The notes under the pieces are model-generated. The model was not told the DNA's origin. It was given only the letters and a program-made list of their open reading frames with translations, and did not search any database. A stretch of 64,000 bases of DNA from Phosphoribacter sp037045055 (GTDB lineage: Bacteria; Actinomycetota; Actinomycetes; Actinomycetales; Dermatophilaceae): assembly GCA_037045055.1 (NCBI GenBank), contig JBAOHJ010000002.1, positions 248,001 to 312,000 of the forward strand. The letters are read 5' to 3'. This document shows, in pieces, positions 42,997 through 53,206 of this stretch. The first letter of the stretch is position 1. Each line of letters opens with the position of its first letter. The translations under genes were made by a program, and so were the position numbers.

Positions 42997-43992
42997 GTGG
43001 CGGCACGCAGCGAGGCTCGCTCGACCGGCGGTGCGGCCGTCGGCGCGCTCGTCGGGCCAGCCGGCGGCACCGGGCGCCTGGGTGACCGGTTCTTCGCCGG
43101 GACGGCGCGCGGCGCCGGCATCGTCGTCGTGCTGCTGGTCACGCTGCTCGGGGTGTTCCTCGTCTACCAGGCGGTGCCCGCACTGGCCAACAACGAGGTC
43201 AACTTCCTCACCTCCCGCGAGTGGAGCGTCTCGGGCGACACCCTGCGCTTCGGGGTCGCCGAGTTGTTGTGGACGACGGTTGCGGCCTCCCTGCTCGCCA
43301 TGGCCATCGCCGTGCCGCTGGGGGTGTGTGTCGCGCTCTTCATCACCGAGTACTCGCCCCCGTGGCTGCGCCGCCCCGCGGCCAGCCTCGTCGACCTGCT
43401 CGCCGCCGTGCCGTCGATCGTCTACGGGTTGTGGGGGCTCATCGTCGTGCGGCCGGTCCTCACGCCGGTGGAGACCTTCCTGAGCGACCGACTGGGGTGG
43501 GTCCCGCTCTTCGCGCCGACCGCGATCACCGGGGGGACCATCTTCTTCATCGGGATCGTCCTGGCCATCATGATCCTGCCCATCGTCACGGCGATCTCCC
43601 GCGAGGTGTTCGCCCAGACGCCCACCCCGCACAAAGAGGGGGCCCTGGCGCTCGGCGCGACGACGTGGGAGATGGTGCGCACCGCGGTGCTGCCGTTCGG
43701 CAAACCGGGGGTCATCAGCGCCGCGATGCTCGCCCTCGGCCGAGCGCTCGGCGAGACCATCGCGGTGACCTTCATCGTCTCGACGCTGGCCCGGGGCACC
43801 GACTGGACGTGGTCGCTGTTCAACGGCGGCGAGACCTTCGCCTCGCGGATCGCCAACAACGCGGCCGAGTTCGACTCACCGCGCAAGACGGGGGCCTTCA
43901 TCGCGGCCGGCCTCGTGCTCTTCCTGCTCACCTTCGTCGTCAATGCGATCGCTCGGGTCGTCATCGAGCGCAGGAAGGCCTTCAGCGAATGA
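42997..43992 (+). CDS. pstC: phosphate ABC transporter permease PstC
   Basis: 331-residue permease with six helices. The EAA loop is KEGALALGATTWEMVRTAVLPFG, and VDLLAAVPSIVYGLWGL and LGRALGETIAVTFIV are PstC-type. GTG at 42997 is the choice because GGGAGG lies 6 bp before it; upstream in-frame ATG would add an Arg/Pro lead overlapping pstS. It pairs with PstA, whose ATG overlaps its stop by ATGA. Confidence 0.95.
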   Translation: MAARSEARSTGGAAVGALVGPAGGTGRLGDRFFAGTARGAGIVVVLLVTLLGVFLVYQAVPALANNEVNFLTSREWSVSGDTLRFGVAELLWTTVAASLLAMAIAVPLGVCVALFITEYSPPWLRRPAASLVDLLAAVPSIVYGLWGLIVVRPVLTPVETFLSDRLGWVPLFAPTAITGGTIFFIGIVLAIMILPIVTAISREVFAQTPTPHKEGALALGATTWEMVRTAVLPFGKPGVISAAMLALGRALGETIAVTFIVSTLARGTDWTWSLFNGGETFASRIANNAAEFDSPRKTGAFIAAGLVLFLLTFVVNAIARVVIERRKAFSE

Positions 43993-44954
43993 CCAGCACC
44001 CCGGCCGAGGCGGCACTCGGGCACACGATGCGGATGACCGACGCGCGGGAGCGCCAGTCCGCGGGCGCCGACACCCTCAACGGCGCCGACCTCTCCCCGG
44101 AGTCCTCCGGGCGTCGGATCAAGGACGTCGTCGCCCGCATCGTCATGTGGGCCTCGTTCCTGCTCGCGCTGGTCCCCCTGGGCTGGATCCTCTGGACCGT
44201 CGGGTCCAACGGCATGCGGCTGTTGACGTCGAGCGCGTGGTGGACCACCTCGCAACGCAACATCAACGCCACCGACACCGGCGGCGGCGCGATCCACGCC
44301 ATCCAGGGCACCCTCATCCAGGGCGCGGTGACCGCGCTCATCTCGGTGCCGATCGGGGTGTTCGCCGCCATCTACCTCGTCGAGTACGGTCGGGGCCCCC
44401 TGGCCCGGGCGGTCTCCTTCATGGTCGACATCCTCAGTGGGGTGCCCTCCATCGTCGCGGCGCTGTTCGTCTACGCCGTCTGGGTGACGGCGTTCGGCTT
44501 CGAGCGGGTGGGGTTCGCGGTGTGCCTGGCCCTCGTCCTGCTGATGATCCCGGTGGTCGTGCGCTCCACCGAGGAGATGCTCAAGCTCGTCCCCAACGAG
44601 CTGCGGGAGGCCTCCTACGCGCTCGGCGTGCCGAGGTGGGTGACGATCTCGCGGGTGGTCTTGCCGACGGCGTTCTCGGGCATCGTCACCGGGGTGCTGC
44701 TCGGCCTGGCCCGGGTGATGGGCGAGACGGCCCCCTTGCTCATCCTCGGTCCCTATACCAAGAGCATCGCGACGAACCTCTTCTCGGGCTACATGCCCAC
44801 TCTGCCGACGATGATCAACCAGGACCGCTCCGACATCGGCATCCAGTCGGCAGTCGAGCGCATGTGGGCGACCGCGCTCACCCTCATCCTGCTCGTCCTC
44901 GTGCTCAACCTGCTCGGCCGGCTCGTGGCCCGGGTCGGTCGGGTCCGGGCCTGA
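43989..44954 (+). CDS. pstA: phosphate ABC transporter permease PstA
   Basis: 321-residue permease partner of PstC. After a hydrophilic lead of about 45 residues come six helices; VDILSGVPSIVAALFVYAVW, the EAA loop REASYALGVPRWVTISRVVLP and GLARVMGETAPLLIL are PstA hallmarks. The ATG overlaps the pstC stop by four bases, giving translational coupling. 24 bp separate it from pstB. Confidence 0.95.
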   Translation: MTSTPAEAALGHTMRMTDARERQSAGADTLNGADLSPESSGRRIKDVVARIVMWASFLLALVPLGWILWTVGSNGMRLLTSSAWWTTSQRNINATDTGGGAIHAIQGTLIQGAVTALISVPIGVFAAIYLVEYGRGPLARAVSFMVDILSGVPSIVAALFVYAVWVTAFGFERVGFAVCLALVLLMIPVVVRSTEEMLKLVPNELREASYALGVPRWVTISRVVLPTAFSGIVTGVLLGLARVMGETAPLLILGPYTKSIATNLFSGYMPTLPTMINQDRSDIGIQSAVERMWATALTLILLVLVLNLLGRLVARVGRVRA

Positions 44955-44978
44955 CCCGCGGAAGGCGAACCGGCACCC

Positions 44979-45755
44979 ATGGCCAAGCGCATCGACGTCA
45001 CGGACCTGGACATCTACTACGGCTCGTTCAAGGCCGTCGAGGCGGTGACGATGACGGTCGAGCCGATGTCGGTCACCGCGCTCATCGGACCGTCCGGGTG
45101 CGGCAAGTCGACGGTGTTGCGGACGCTGAACCGGATGCACGAGCTGGTGCCCGGTGGGCGCATCGAGGGCAGCGTCCGCCTGGACGGTCAGGACCTGTAT
45201 GCCGCGGACATCGACCCCGTGGTGGTGCGGCGCACGGTGGGGATGGTGTTCCAGCGGCCCAACCCGTTCCCGACCATGACCATCTTCGACAACGTCGTCG
45301 CCGGGCTGCGCCTCAACGGTGTGAAGGCCAAGGGGGTGCTCGAGGCGGCGGCGGAGCAGGCGCTGCGCGGGGCGAACCTGTGGGACGAGGTCAAGGACCG
45401 CCTGGGCAGACCAGGGGCGGGGCTGTCCGGAGGCCAGCAGCAGCGGCTGTGCATCGCCCGGGCGATCGCGGTGCGCCCCCAGGTGCTGCTCATGGACGAG
45501 CCCTGCTCCGCCCTGGACCCCATCTCGACGCTGGCCATCGAGGACCTCATCGCCGAGCTGAAGACCGACTACACGATCGTCATCGTCACCCACAACATGC
45601 AACAGGCGGCCCGGGTGTCCGACCGCACCGCCTTCTTCAACCTCGCCGCCACCGGCAAGCCGGGCAGGCTCGTCGAGATCGACGACACGACGACGATCTT
45701 CAGCAACCCCGGCCAGCGGGCCACCGAGGACTACGTCAGCGGGCGCTTCGGCTGA
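44979..45755 (+). CDS. pstB: phosphate ABC transporter ATPase PstB
   Basis: 258-residue ATPase that powers PstCA. Walker A GPSGCGKST at about residue 37, VGMVFQRPNPFPTMTIFDNVVAG for the Q-loop, signature LSGGQQQRLCIARAIAV, Walker B LLMDEPCSALDPIST and H-loop VTHNMQQAARVSDR. PNPFP and CSALDPIST are specific to PstB. A GGAAGG ribosome site is 12 bp from the ATG. It ends the operon and is followed by a strong terminator. Confidence 0.96.
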   Translation: MAKRIDVTDLDIYYGSFKAVEAVTMTVEPMSVTALIGPSGCGKSTVLRTLNRMHELVPGGRIEGSVRLDGQDLYAADIDPVVVRRTVGMVFQRPNPFPTMTIFDNVVAGLRLNGVKAKGVLEAAAEQALRGANLWDEVKDRLGRPGAGLSGGQQQRLCIARAIAVRPQVLLMDEPCSALDPISTLAIEDLIAELKTDYTIVIVTHNMQQAARVSDRTAFFNLAATGKPGRLVEIDDTTTIFSNPGQRATEDYVSGRFG

Positions 45756-45779
45756 TCCCCGTCCCTCGGTCCCCCCACC

Positions 45780-45808
45780 CGGGCCCTCGCCCCCGAGGCG
45801 AGGGCCCG
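45780..45808 (+). terminator. pstB terminator
   Basis: CGGGCCCTCGCC (45780-45791), a five-base loop and GGCGAGGGCCCG (45797-45808) form a perfect 12-bp stem 24 bp past the pstB stop, before the box promoter region. Confidence 0.75.
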
Positions 45809-45870
45809 CGGCATACCCGATGCGTGATGCCCGTCGCACGGCACCCCCTCGACAACCCCCGCAAATAATG

Positions 45871-45908
45871 CTACAAATATCTGACGTTCTCACTGCCTCA
45901 TGTAGCAC
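45871..45908 (+). promoter_or_regulatory. boxB promoter with CTAC/GTAG operator
   Basis: In an A/T-rich island, CTACAAA (45871-45877) is followed after 3 nt by a -35-like CTGACG (45881-45886), a 16-nt spacer and TAGCAC (45903-45908) as -10. GTAG at 45902-45905 is the inverse of CTAC at 45871-45874. The boxC promoter has the same parts at the same distances, which marks a shared operator, probably of the PaaX-like regulator. Confidence 0.65.
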
Positions 45909-45939
45909 ATATAGCCGGCAGGCACCCGAAGGAGCATCG

Positions 45940-47421
45940 ATGACCACGACCGACGACCGCATCGGCCCCGCACCCGAGCCGACCGGCCCCCTGAGCCCCG
46001 TCGACTACAGCCAGCGGATCCCCAACAACGTCGACCTGCGCAGCGACCGGCGCCTGCAGCGGGCCCTGGAGGCCTGGCAGCCCAAGTTCATCGACTGGTG
46101 GAAGGCCCTCGGCCCGCAGCTGCCGACCATCGACGTCTACCTGCGCACCGCCGTGGCCGTGGGCCGCGACGGGTGGGCGCACTTCGAGCACGTGCCGATG
46201 GAGGAGTACCGCTGGGGCATCTTCCTGGCCGAGGCCGACCCCGAGCGCACGATCAGCCACGGCAAGCACAAGGGCGAGCCGGTGTGGCAGGAGGTCCCGG
46301 GTGAGCACCGGGCCGACCTCATGCGCCTCATCGTGGTGCAGGGCGACACCGAGCCGGCCTCCGTCGAGCAGCAGCGCCACCTGGCGATGACCGCCCCGAG
46401 CATCTACGACATGCGCAACCTGTTCCAGGTCAACGTCGAGGAGGGCCGCCACCTCTGGGCGATGGTCTACCTGCTGCAGGCCTACTTCGGCCGCGAGGGC
46501 CGGGAGGAGGCCGAGGAGCTGCTGCGGCGCAACTCCGGGCACTTCGACAACCCGCGCATCCTCGGGGCCTTCAACGAGAAGACCACGGACTGGCTGCAGT
46601 TCTTCATGTTCACCTACTTCACCGACCGCGACGGCAAGTACCAGCTCGGCGCGCTCAAGGAGTCGGCGTTCGACCCGCTGGCCCGCTCCTGCGAGTTCAT
46701 GCTCAAGGAGGAGGCGCACCACATGTTCGTCGGCACCACCGGGGTGCAGCGCACCGTGGAGCGCTCCGCCGCGCTGGTCAAGGAGCACGGGACCTACGAC
46801 ATCTTCCCGCACGGCGGCATCCCCATCGACGTCATCCAGAAGTACCTCAACTTCCAGTTCTCCGTGTCGATGGACCTCTTCGGCGCCGAGCAGTCGACCA
46901 ACGCCGGCAACTACTACTCCTCCGGGCTCAAGGGTCGCTGGATGGAGACCCGGCGCAAGGACGACCACGTCCTCGTGGACGCGCAGCGGCAGATGAACTA
47001 CGTCGAGGACGGCCAGATCAAGAGCAAGACCGTCCCGGCGCTCAGTGCGATCAACCTCGACCTGCGCAACGAGTACGCCCTGGACTGCCAGAACGGCGTC
47101 AACCGGTGGAACCAGGCGCTGGAGGACGCCGGCCTGCCCGAGCGGCTCTACCTGCCGCACGAGGGCTTCAACCGCGCCGTCGGCGTGTATGCCGCGGTCC
47201 ACGTCAGCCCGACCGGCGAGGTCCTCGACGACGCCACGTGGGAGGCCCGCAAGGGCGAGTGGCTGCCCACCGACTCCGACCGCGAGCGGATCGCGCAGCT
47301 CATGCAGCCGGAGTACGAGCTGGGCAAGTTCGCCAGCTGGATCGCCCCGCCGCAGACCGGGATCAACGACAAGCCGGTGGAGTTCGACTACGTGCACCTC
47401 TTCGAGGAGGGCATGATCTGA
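45940..47421 (+). CDS. boxB: benzoyl-CoA 2,3-epoxidase, oxygenase subunit BoxB
   Basis: 493-residue class I di-iron monooxygenase subunit. With the reductase BoxA it turns benzoyl-CoA, O2 and NADPH into 2,3-epoxybenzoyl-CoA in the cytoplasm. Iron ligands are in NVEEGRHLWAMVYLL and KEEAHHMFVGT (two E-x-x-H motifs), with DWLQFFMFTYFTDRDGKYQ between. NYYSSGLKGRWMETRRKDDH is typical of BoxB. Length and the whole C-terminal half fit the family. ATG at 45940 has AAGGAG 6 bp upstream. It stands alone, ends in a hairpin, and converges on the PaaX-like gene. Confidence 0.95.
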   Translation: MTTTDDRIGPAPEPTGPLSPVDYSQRIPNNVDLRSDRRLQRALEAWQPKFIDWWKALGPQLPTIDVYLRTAVAVGRDGWAHFEHVPMEEYRWGIFLAEADPERTISHGKHKGEPVWQEVPGEHRADLMRLIVVQGDTEPASVEQQRHLAMTAPSIYDMRNLFQVNVEEGRHLWAMVYLLQAYFGREGREEAEELLRRNSGHFDNPRILGAFNEKTTDWLQFFMFTYFTDRDGKYQLGALKESAFDPLARSCEFMLKEEAHHMFVGTTGVQRTVERSAALVKEHGTYDIFPHGGIPIDVIQKYLNFQFSVSMDLFGAEQSTNAGNYYSSGLKGRWMETRRKDDHVLVDAQRQMNYVEDGQIKSKTVPALSAINLDLRNEYALDCQNGVNRWNQALEDAGLPERLYLPHEGFNRAVGVYAAVHVSPTGEVLDDATWEARKGEWLPTDSDRERIAQLMQPEYELGKFASWIAPPQTGINDKPVEFDYVHLFEEGMI

Positions 47422-47488
47422 GCCGGCTCGCCCCGGCCGCCCGACGATCCCCGCCCGCGTGATGCGCGGGGGTCGACCCTGCATCGAC

Positions 47489-47530
47489 GACCTGCCCGGC
47501 ATGCCGCCCGTCCGGTATGCCGGGCAGGTC
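47489..47530. terminator. two-way terminator between boxB and the PaaX-like gene
   Basis: GACCTGCCCGGCATGCCG (47489-47506) and CGGTATGCCGGGCAGGTC (47513-47530) pair at 17 of 18 positions, with one G-T pair, across a six-base loop. The right arm contains the GTATGCCG octamer, the left a one-base variant of its complement. It lies in the 228-bp convergent gap. Confidence 0.7.
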
Positions 47531-47554
47531 CCGTCGTGGTGCGCCGCTACGGGA

Positions 47555-47642
47555 CAGGCGGCGCAGCGACGAGGCGGTGCGGCTGCGGGGCAGGCGGCGC
47601 AGCGACGAGGCGGTGCGGCTGCGGGCAGGCGCCGCAGCGACG
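47555..47642. repeat. 36-bp tandem array, 2.5 copies
   Basis: Units starting CAGGCGGCGCAGCGACGAGG begin at 47555, 47591 and 47626 (the last partial, with GCCGC). It runs up to the stop of the leftward PaaX-like gene at 47650. No protein is supported here. Confidence 0.8.
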
Positions 47643-47649
47643 GGCTGCC

Positions 47650-48531
47650 TCAGAGGCGGGCAGCCGCCCGCGACTCCATGCCATCCCAGGCGTCCTGCGC
47701 GCCGCCGTCCCAGCGGTCGTGCCGATCGTGGAAGGTGTCCGCGGCGCGGGCGCCCGGCCAGTCGCGGGCCAGCAGCTCGGGCGGCAGGTCGGGGTCCAGG
47801 AAGGGGAATCGGCGCCACTGCTGGATGAGGTTGACCTGGTTGACGAACGGGCTGCGAGCCTCGGTGTCGGGAGCGCTGAACTGGGTGACGAAGGCGGTGT
47901 ACCGGGTGGCCAGCTCGTCGAGGTCCCACGCCGAGGCGATGAGACGCGACACGTCGGCCTCGCCCACGACATGGCCGACCCAGGCGAAGGCCCGGTCGGC
48001 CAGCCCGAGCTCGGCGAGAACCGCTTGCACCTCGGGTGCCTTCTGGGAGTTGGGCACGACCCACAGCCCGGGGGAGGGCGAGCCCATGCCCAGCCAGCTC
48101 AGCCGGGTGCGCAGGCGGTGGCGCAGCAGCCGCTCGGACGTCGGGATCGTCGCGGAGACCAGCAGCCACTGGCCGTCCCACCGGCCCGGGGTGCGCAGGA
48201 AGCCGTAGATCCGCTCGGTGCCCAGGCGCAGCAGGTCGTCGCCGGCTCCGGTGAGAGTCCAGCGGACCCGCCGGCCGTACCGGGTCGAGGTGAGCAGGCC
48301 CTCCTGGGCGGCGCGCGCCAACGCCTGGCGGGCCGACTTCTGCTCGACCCCCATGGCGCCCAGGGCGTCGACGAGGGTGGCGGTCCAGGCCTGGCCGGTG
48401 CGCGGGTAGGCGAACTCGCCGAGAATGGTGATGAGCAACGAGCGCGCGCTGGTCGAGGGCCGCAACCGGGCGTCGAGCTCGTCATCGGGCGCCGGCCACC
48501 GCAGCCCGTCGGCGGCTGTGGCAATGGTCAC
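47650..48531 (-). CDS. PaaX-like transcriptional regulator of the box cluster
   Basis: 293-residue PaaX-family repressor-like protein. The N-terminal winged helix is LRPSTSARSLLITILGEFAY to ARQALARAAQEGLLTSTRYGRR; the central domain has DGQWLLVSATIPTSERLLRHRL and GMGSPSPGLWVVPN, and the C-terminal domain has FVTQFSAPDTEARSPFVNQV and RRFPFLDPDLPPELL, all in PaaX order. PaaX in E. coli senses phenylacetyl-CoA; here, divergent from boxC, benzoyl-CoA or a product is the likely effector. GTG at 48531 with GAGG 6 bp upstream is preferred; ATG at 48564 would overlap the operator. Confidence 0.85.
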   Translation of the reverse strand: MTIATAADGLRWPAPDDELDARLRPSTSARSLLITILGEFAYPRTGQAWTATLVDALGAMGVEQKSARQALARAAQEGLLTSTRYGRRVRWTLTGAGDDLLRLGTERIYGFLRTPGRWDGQWLLVSATIPTSERLLRHRLRTRLSWLGMGSPSPGLWVVPNSQKAPEVQAVLAELGLADRAFAWVGHVVGEADVSRLIASAWDLDELATRYTAFVTQFSAPDTEARSPFVNQVNLIQQWRRFPFLDPDLPPELLARDWPGARAADTFHDRHDRWDGGAQDAWDGMESRAAARL

Positions 48532-48569
48532 GATGGCCTCGATTCCCCGGAGGTGTCGTCCCATAAATA

Positions 48570-48607
48570 CTACAAACCCTTGACGCCTGGGAAGATATTC
48601 GTAGAAT
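48570..48607 (+). promoter_or_regulatory. boxC promoter with CTAC/GTAG operator
   Basis: CTACAAA (48570-48576), 3 nt, TTGACG (48580-48585), a 16-nt spacer, TAGAAT (48602-48607): a good sigma-70-like promoter. GTAG (48601-48604) mirrors CTAC (48570-48573), spanning 35 bp as at boxB. It lies in the 121-bp region shared with the PaaX-like gene. Confidence 0.7.
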
Positions 48608-48652
48608 GATTTCCCAGCCCCACCTGCCCCGCATCCCGTCTGGAGTCTGCCC

Positions 48653-50362
<1,710 letters not shown>

Positions 50363-50366
50363 GCAG

Positions 50367-51956
50367 ATGGCCGAGTTCAACGTCTCCGAGTGGTTGGTCG
50401 ACCGTCAGGTAGAGCAGGGCCGTGGCGAGCACGTGGCCGTCGACGCGCCCGACCGGCAGGTCACCTATGCCGAGCTGGCGCAGCTGGCGGGTCAGGCCGC
50501 GGCCGGGTTCCGGTCGTTGGGGCTGCGGCTGGACGACCGGGTGGTGTTCGTCGCCAACGACGACGTGCCGATGTTCGCCGGCATCCTCGGGGCCTTCCGC
50601 GGCGGTTTCGTCGCGGTGCCGGTCTCGACGATGCTCGGCGCGAACGAGCTCACCGAGATCATCGGCGACTCGGGCACCGGCGTGATCGTCGCCAGCACCG
50701 CGCTGGCCGAGCAGGTCCTCGGGGCGGCGGCGCAGCTGCCGGCGTTGCGGACCATCGTCTGGGACCACGGGGTCCCGACCAACGAGGCCACCCCGGACTG
50801 GATCCGCAGCATGACCTGGGACGAGCTCGTCTCGACGGGCGCCGCGGCCGACGAGGCCGAGCGGGCGGTCGTGCCGACCTCTCCCGACGGGTGGGCCCTG
50901 TGGCTCTACACCTCGGGGACGACCGGCAAGCCCAAGGGGGCCATGCACCGGCACGAGAACATCCGTCAGGTGGCGGTCAACTACGGCGCCCAGGTGCTGG
51001 GCATCCGGCCCAGCGACCGGGTCCTGTCGGTGGCGAAGCTCTTCTTCGCCTACGGGATCGGCAACTCGATGTTCTTCCCGCTGTCGGTGGGGGCTACGAC
51101 GATCCTGCAGCCCGAGCGCCCCACGCCGCAGTCGATGCGCCAGCGCGTCGAGTCGGGCCGCCCGACGATCTTCGGCGGGGTGCCCACCTTCTTCGCCGGG
51201 CTGGTCGCCAGCGACGTGCCGGACACCCTGCTGTCGGGGGTGCGCATCGGCACCTCGGCCGGTGAGGCCCTGCCCGCGCCCCTGTTGCAGAAGATGAAGG
51301 CCCGGTTCGGCCTGGATGTCCTCGACGGCATCGGCTCCACCGAGCTGCTGCACATCTTCCTGTCCAACGCCCCCGGGGACATCAAACCGGGCACGACCGG
51401 CAAGGCCGTGCCCGGTTACACCCTGCAGATCCGCGACCTGGACGGTGCCCTGGTGCCCGACGGCGAGCCCGGCACCCTCTTCGTGCGCGGCGAGTCGATG
51501 GCGTTGGGCTACTGGAAGCGCACCGACGCCTCCCGCCTGGTGTTCCAGGGCGAGTGGGTGAACACCGGAGACACCTACGTGCGCACCGCCGAGGGCTACT
51601 ACGAGTGCATGGGCCGCTCCAGTGACCTGCTCAAGGCCGGCGGGATTTGGGTCTCCCCGGCCGAGGTCGAGGCACGGCTGCTCGAGCACCCCGACGTCGT
51701 CGAGGTGGCCGTGGTCGGGCTGCAAGACGCCGAAGGGCTGGACAAGCCGGTCGCGGCGGTGGTGCGCTCCGGTGAGGTCACCGAGGCCGATCTGGACACG
51801 TGGTGCCGCGACGGGCTGGCCGCCTTCAAGCGCCCGCGGACGATCGTCTTCGTCGACGAGATCCCCAAGACGGCGACCGGCAAGCTGCAGCGGTTCAAGG
51901 TGCGCCAGTTCCTCAAGGAGCTGCTCGACGCCCGCGAGGCCCAGGGCGGCGCATGA
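50367..51956 (+). CDS. benzoate-CoA ligase
   Basis: 529-residue adenylate-forming ligase that activates benzoate to benzoyl-CoA, the entry step to the box route. Motifs: WLYTSGTTGKPKGAMHRHEN, AKLFFAYGIGNSMFFPL and GIGSTELLHIFLSN, both typical of the benzoate-CoA ligase family, GEWVNTGDTYVR, LKAGGIWVSPAEVE and the catalytic Lys in PKTATGKLQRFKVRQ. ATG at 50367 is 4 bp after the boxC stop. The stop overlaps a small ORF, then ferredoxin. Substrate assignment rests on family and context. Confidence 0.92.
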   Translation: MAEFNVSEWLVDRQVEQGRGEHVAVDAPDRQVTYAELAQLAGQAAAGFRSLGLRLDDRVVFVANDDVPMFAGILGAFRGGFVAVPVSTMLGANELTEIIGDSGTGVIVASTALAEQVLGAAAQLPALRTIVWDHGVPTNEATPDWIRSMTWDELVSTGAAADEAERAVVPTSPDGWALWLYTSGTTGKPKGAMHRHENIRQVAVNYGAQVLGIRPSDRVLSVAKLFFAYGIGNSMFFPLSVGATTILQPERPTPQSMRQRVESGRPTIFGGVPTFFAGLVASDVPDTLLSGVRIGTSAGEALPAPLLQKMKARFGLDVLDGIGSTELLHIFLSNAPGDIKPGTTGKAVPGYTLQIRDLDGALVPDGEPGTLFVRGESMALGYWKRTDASRLVFQGEWVNTGDTYVRTAEGYYECMGRSSDLLKAGGIWVSPAEVEARLLEHPDVVEVAVVGLQDAEGLDKPVAAVVRSGEVTEADLDTWCRDGLAAFKRPRTIVFVDEIPKTATGKLQRFKVRQFLKELLDAREAQGGA

Positions 51957-52105
51957 GGACGGCCCTGTCGCTGCGTGCGCGGCGCAACGGCGCGCTGCAG
52001 CGCGCCACGTCGGCCACCCGCGCCGCACCGCTGCCGGCACAGACCGCGTCGCCGGCGAAGCCCCCGTCACCGGCGCCCACCGCGCCACCGGCCCGACCCG
52101 CCTGA
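51953..52105 (+). CDS. small basic Ala/Pro-rich ORF of 50 residues
   Basis: An ATG overlapping the ligase stop (ATGA) opens 50 codons: a basic start MRTALSLRARRNGALQR then an Ala/Pro/Thr-rich tail. It ends 18 bp before the ferredoxin gene. The overlap is like that of real genes in this window, but the composition is what chance would give at this G+C, and I recognise no family. Confidence 0.3.
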   Translation: MRTALSLRARRNGALQRATSATRAAPLPAQTASPAKPPSPAPTAPPARPA

Positions 52106-52123
52106 CCCGAAGGAGATCCGGAC

Positions 52124-52453
52124 ATGCCCTACGTCATCGGCGCCAACTGCCTGGACGTCATGGACAAGTCGTGCACCGAGGAGTGCCCGGTCGACTGCAT
52201 CTACGAGGGCGACCGCAAGCTCTACATCAACCCCAAGGAGTGCATCGACTGCGGGGCGTGCGAGCCGGTCTGCCCGGTGGAGGCGATCAGCCAGGACCGG
52301 CGGGTGCCCGAGGACCAACGGGAGCACATCGCCGACAACCGGACCTTCTTCACCGAGACCCTCCCGGGCCGCGACGAGCCGCTCGGTGCGCCGGGCGGCT
52401 CGCACAAGACCGGCCCGATCGGGGTCGACACTCCCCTGGTGGCGGCCCTCTAG
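52124..52453 (+). CDS. fdxA: 7Fe/8Fe ferredoxin (FdxA type)
   Basis: 109-residue ferredoxin. Cysteines at 9, 17, 21, 40, 43, 46 and 50 in CTEECPVDCIYEGDRKLYI and ECIDCGACEPVCPVEAI are the FdxA pattern for one 3Fe-4S and one 4Fe-4S cluster. AAGGAG precedes the ATG by 9 bp. In this operon it may carry electrons to BoxB, since no BoxA reductase is encoded here. It is also the common housekeeping type, so that role is an inference. Confidence 0.92.
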   Translation: MPYVIGANCLDVMDKSCTEECPVDCIYEGDRKLYINPKECIDCGACEPVCPVEAISQDRRVPEDQREHIADNRTFFTETLPGRDEPLGAPGGSHKTGPIGVDTPLVAAL

Positions 52454-52527
52454 CCGGCTCGCCCGCGACGCCACGAGCGTTCCGCGACACCGGCCGCGCC
52501 GGGTCGCCCGACGAAGGGACAGCGTTC

Positions 52528-53067
52528 ATGACCGACAACGAGGTGCGAGGTCTGGCGGCCAGCGAGCTCACCGACGAGCAACTGGAGGCGCAGGGCACGC
52601 AGGCGCACGCCACCCGCAACTGGGTGTTCCTACACGGCAGCGCCGAGCAGTTCGCCCACCACACCGCACGGATGCTCGAGCTGGAGCACGAGTACGTCCG
52701 CCGCCACCCCCGGCGCACCTGGCAGGGCAGCGGCGGCGCCGCCACGGACATCTCCGCGACGGCGGCCCACTGGCGCGAGACCGTGCGCGGGGTGATCAGC
52801 CAGCTGCAGGCGCTCGTCGCCCTGCCCGACCCTAAGCCCAACCTCGGCACGAGCGTCGGCGACCCGATCGTCGCGTTCCTGCAACGGCTCGCCGATGCCC
52901 CGGGCGGTCGGATGCACAAGCTCGAGGCCCATCAGGCCGCGCGCGAGGTCGGCCTCGAGCCGGCCTCCGCCGCGGCGCTCTACCGCAGCAACCCCCAGCT
53001 GGTCACCACGGACGGCAGCGACCGCGTGCTCACCGATGCCGGCCGGGCCCGACTGGCCGCCTCGTAA
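52528..53067 (+). CDS. DUF6158 family protein
   Basis: 179-residue protein. The first 65 residues match DUF6158 as seen in other actinobacteria: GLAASELTDEQLEAQGTQAHATR, NWVFLHGSAEQFAHHTARMLELEHEYVRRHP. The rest is a helical region ending in a possible winged-helix-like segment (HQAAREVGLEPASAAALYRSNP). Function unknown. ATG at 52528 has AAGGGAC 8 bp upstream. It is 74 bp after the ferredoxin gene in the same direction, so likely part of the box transcript. Confidence 0.7.
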   Translation: MTDNEVRGLAASELTDEQLEAQGTQAHATRNWVFLHGSAEQFAHHTARMLELEHEYVRRHPRRTWQGSGGAATDISATAAHWRETVRGVISQLQALVALPDPKPNLGTSVGDPIVAFLQRLADAPGGRMHKLEAHQAAREVGLEPASAAALYRSNPQLVTTDGSDRVLTDAGRARLAAS

Positions 53068-53206
53068 CGCCCGGGCTATCGTCGGCGGGTGCCGGCCAGC
53101 GTGCCTCAGGCCGGCATACGCCCTCCCGCGGTTTCCCAGCGCCCGAACGATGCCCTACACCTGTTGTCAGGACCGCCCGCCCTCCGCCCCCGAGAGGTGA
53201 CTCATC

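Noticed and set aside
43422..45962. 846-codon open frame on the - strand opposite pstC-pstA-pstB
   Set aside because: Arg/His/Asp-rich translation with no family features; it is the shadow of three certain genes.
47555..47642. Tandem array considered as a CRISPR array
   Set aside because: The units are contiguous with no unique spacers and no cas genes are present; the same holds for the other arrays.
53150..53175. Possible third CTAC-type operator before the feruloyl-CoA-synthase-like gene
   Set aside because: CTACACC then 3 nt precedes TGTCAG, but there is no matching GTAG or -10 at the fixed distance, so the geometry of the boxB/boxC sites is not met.
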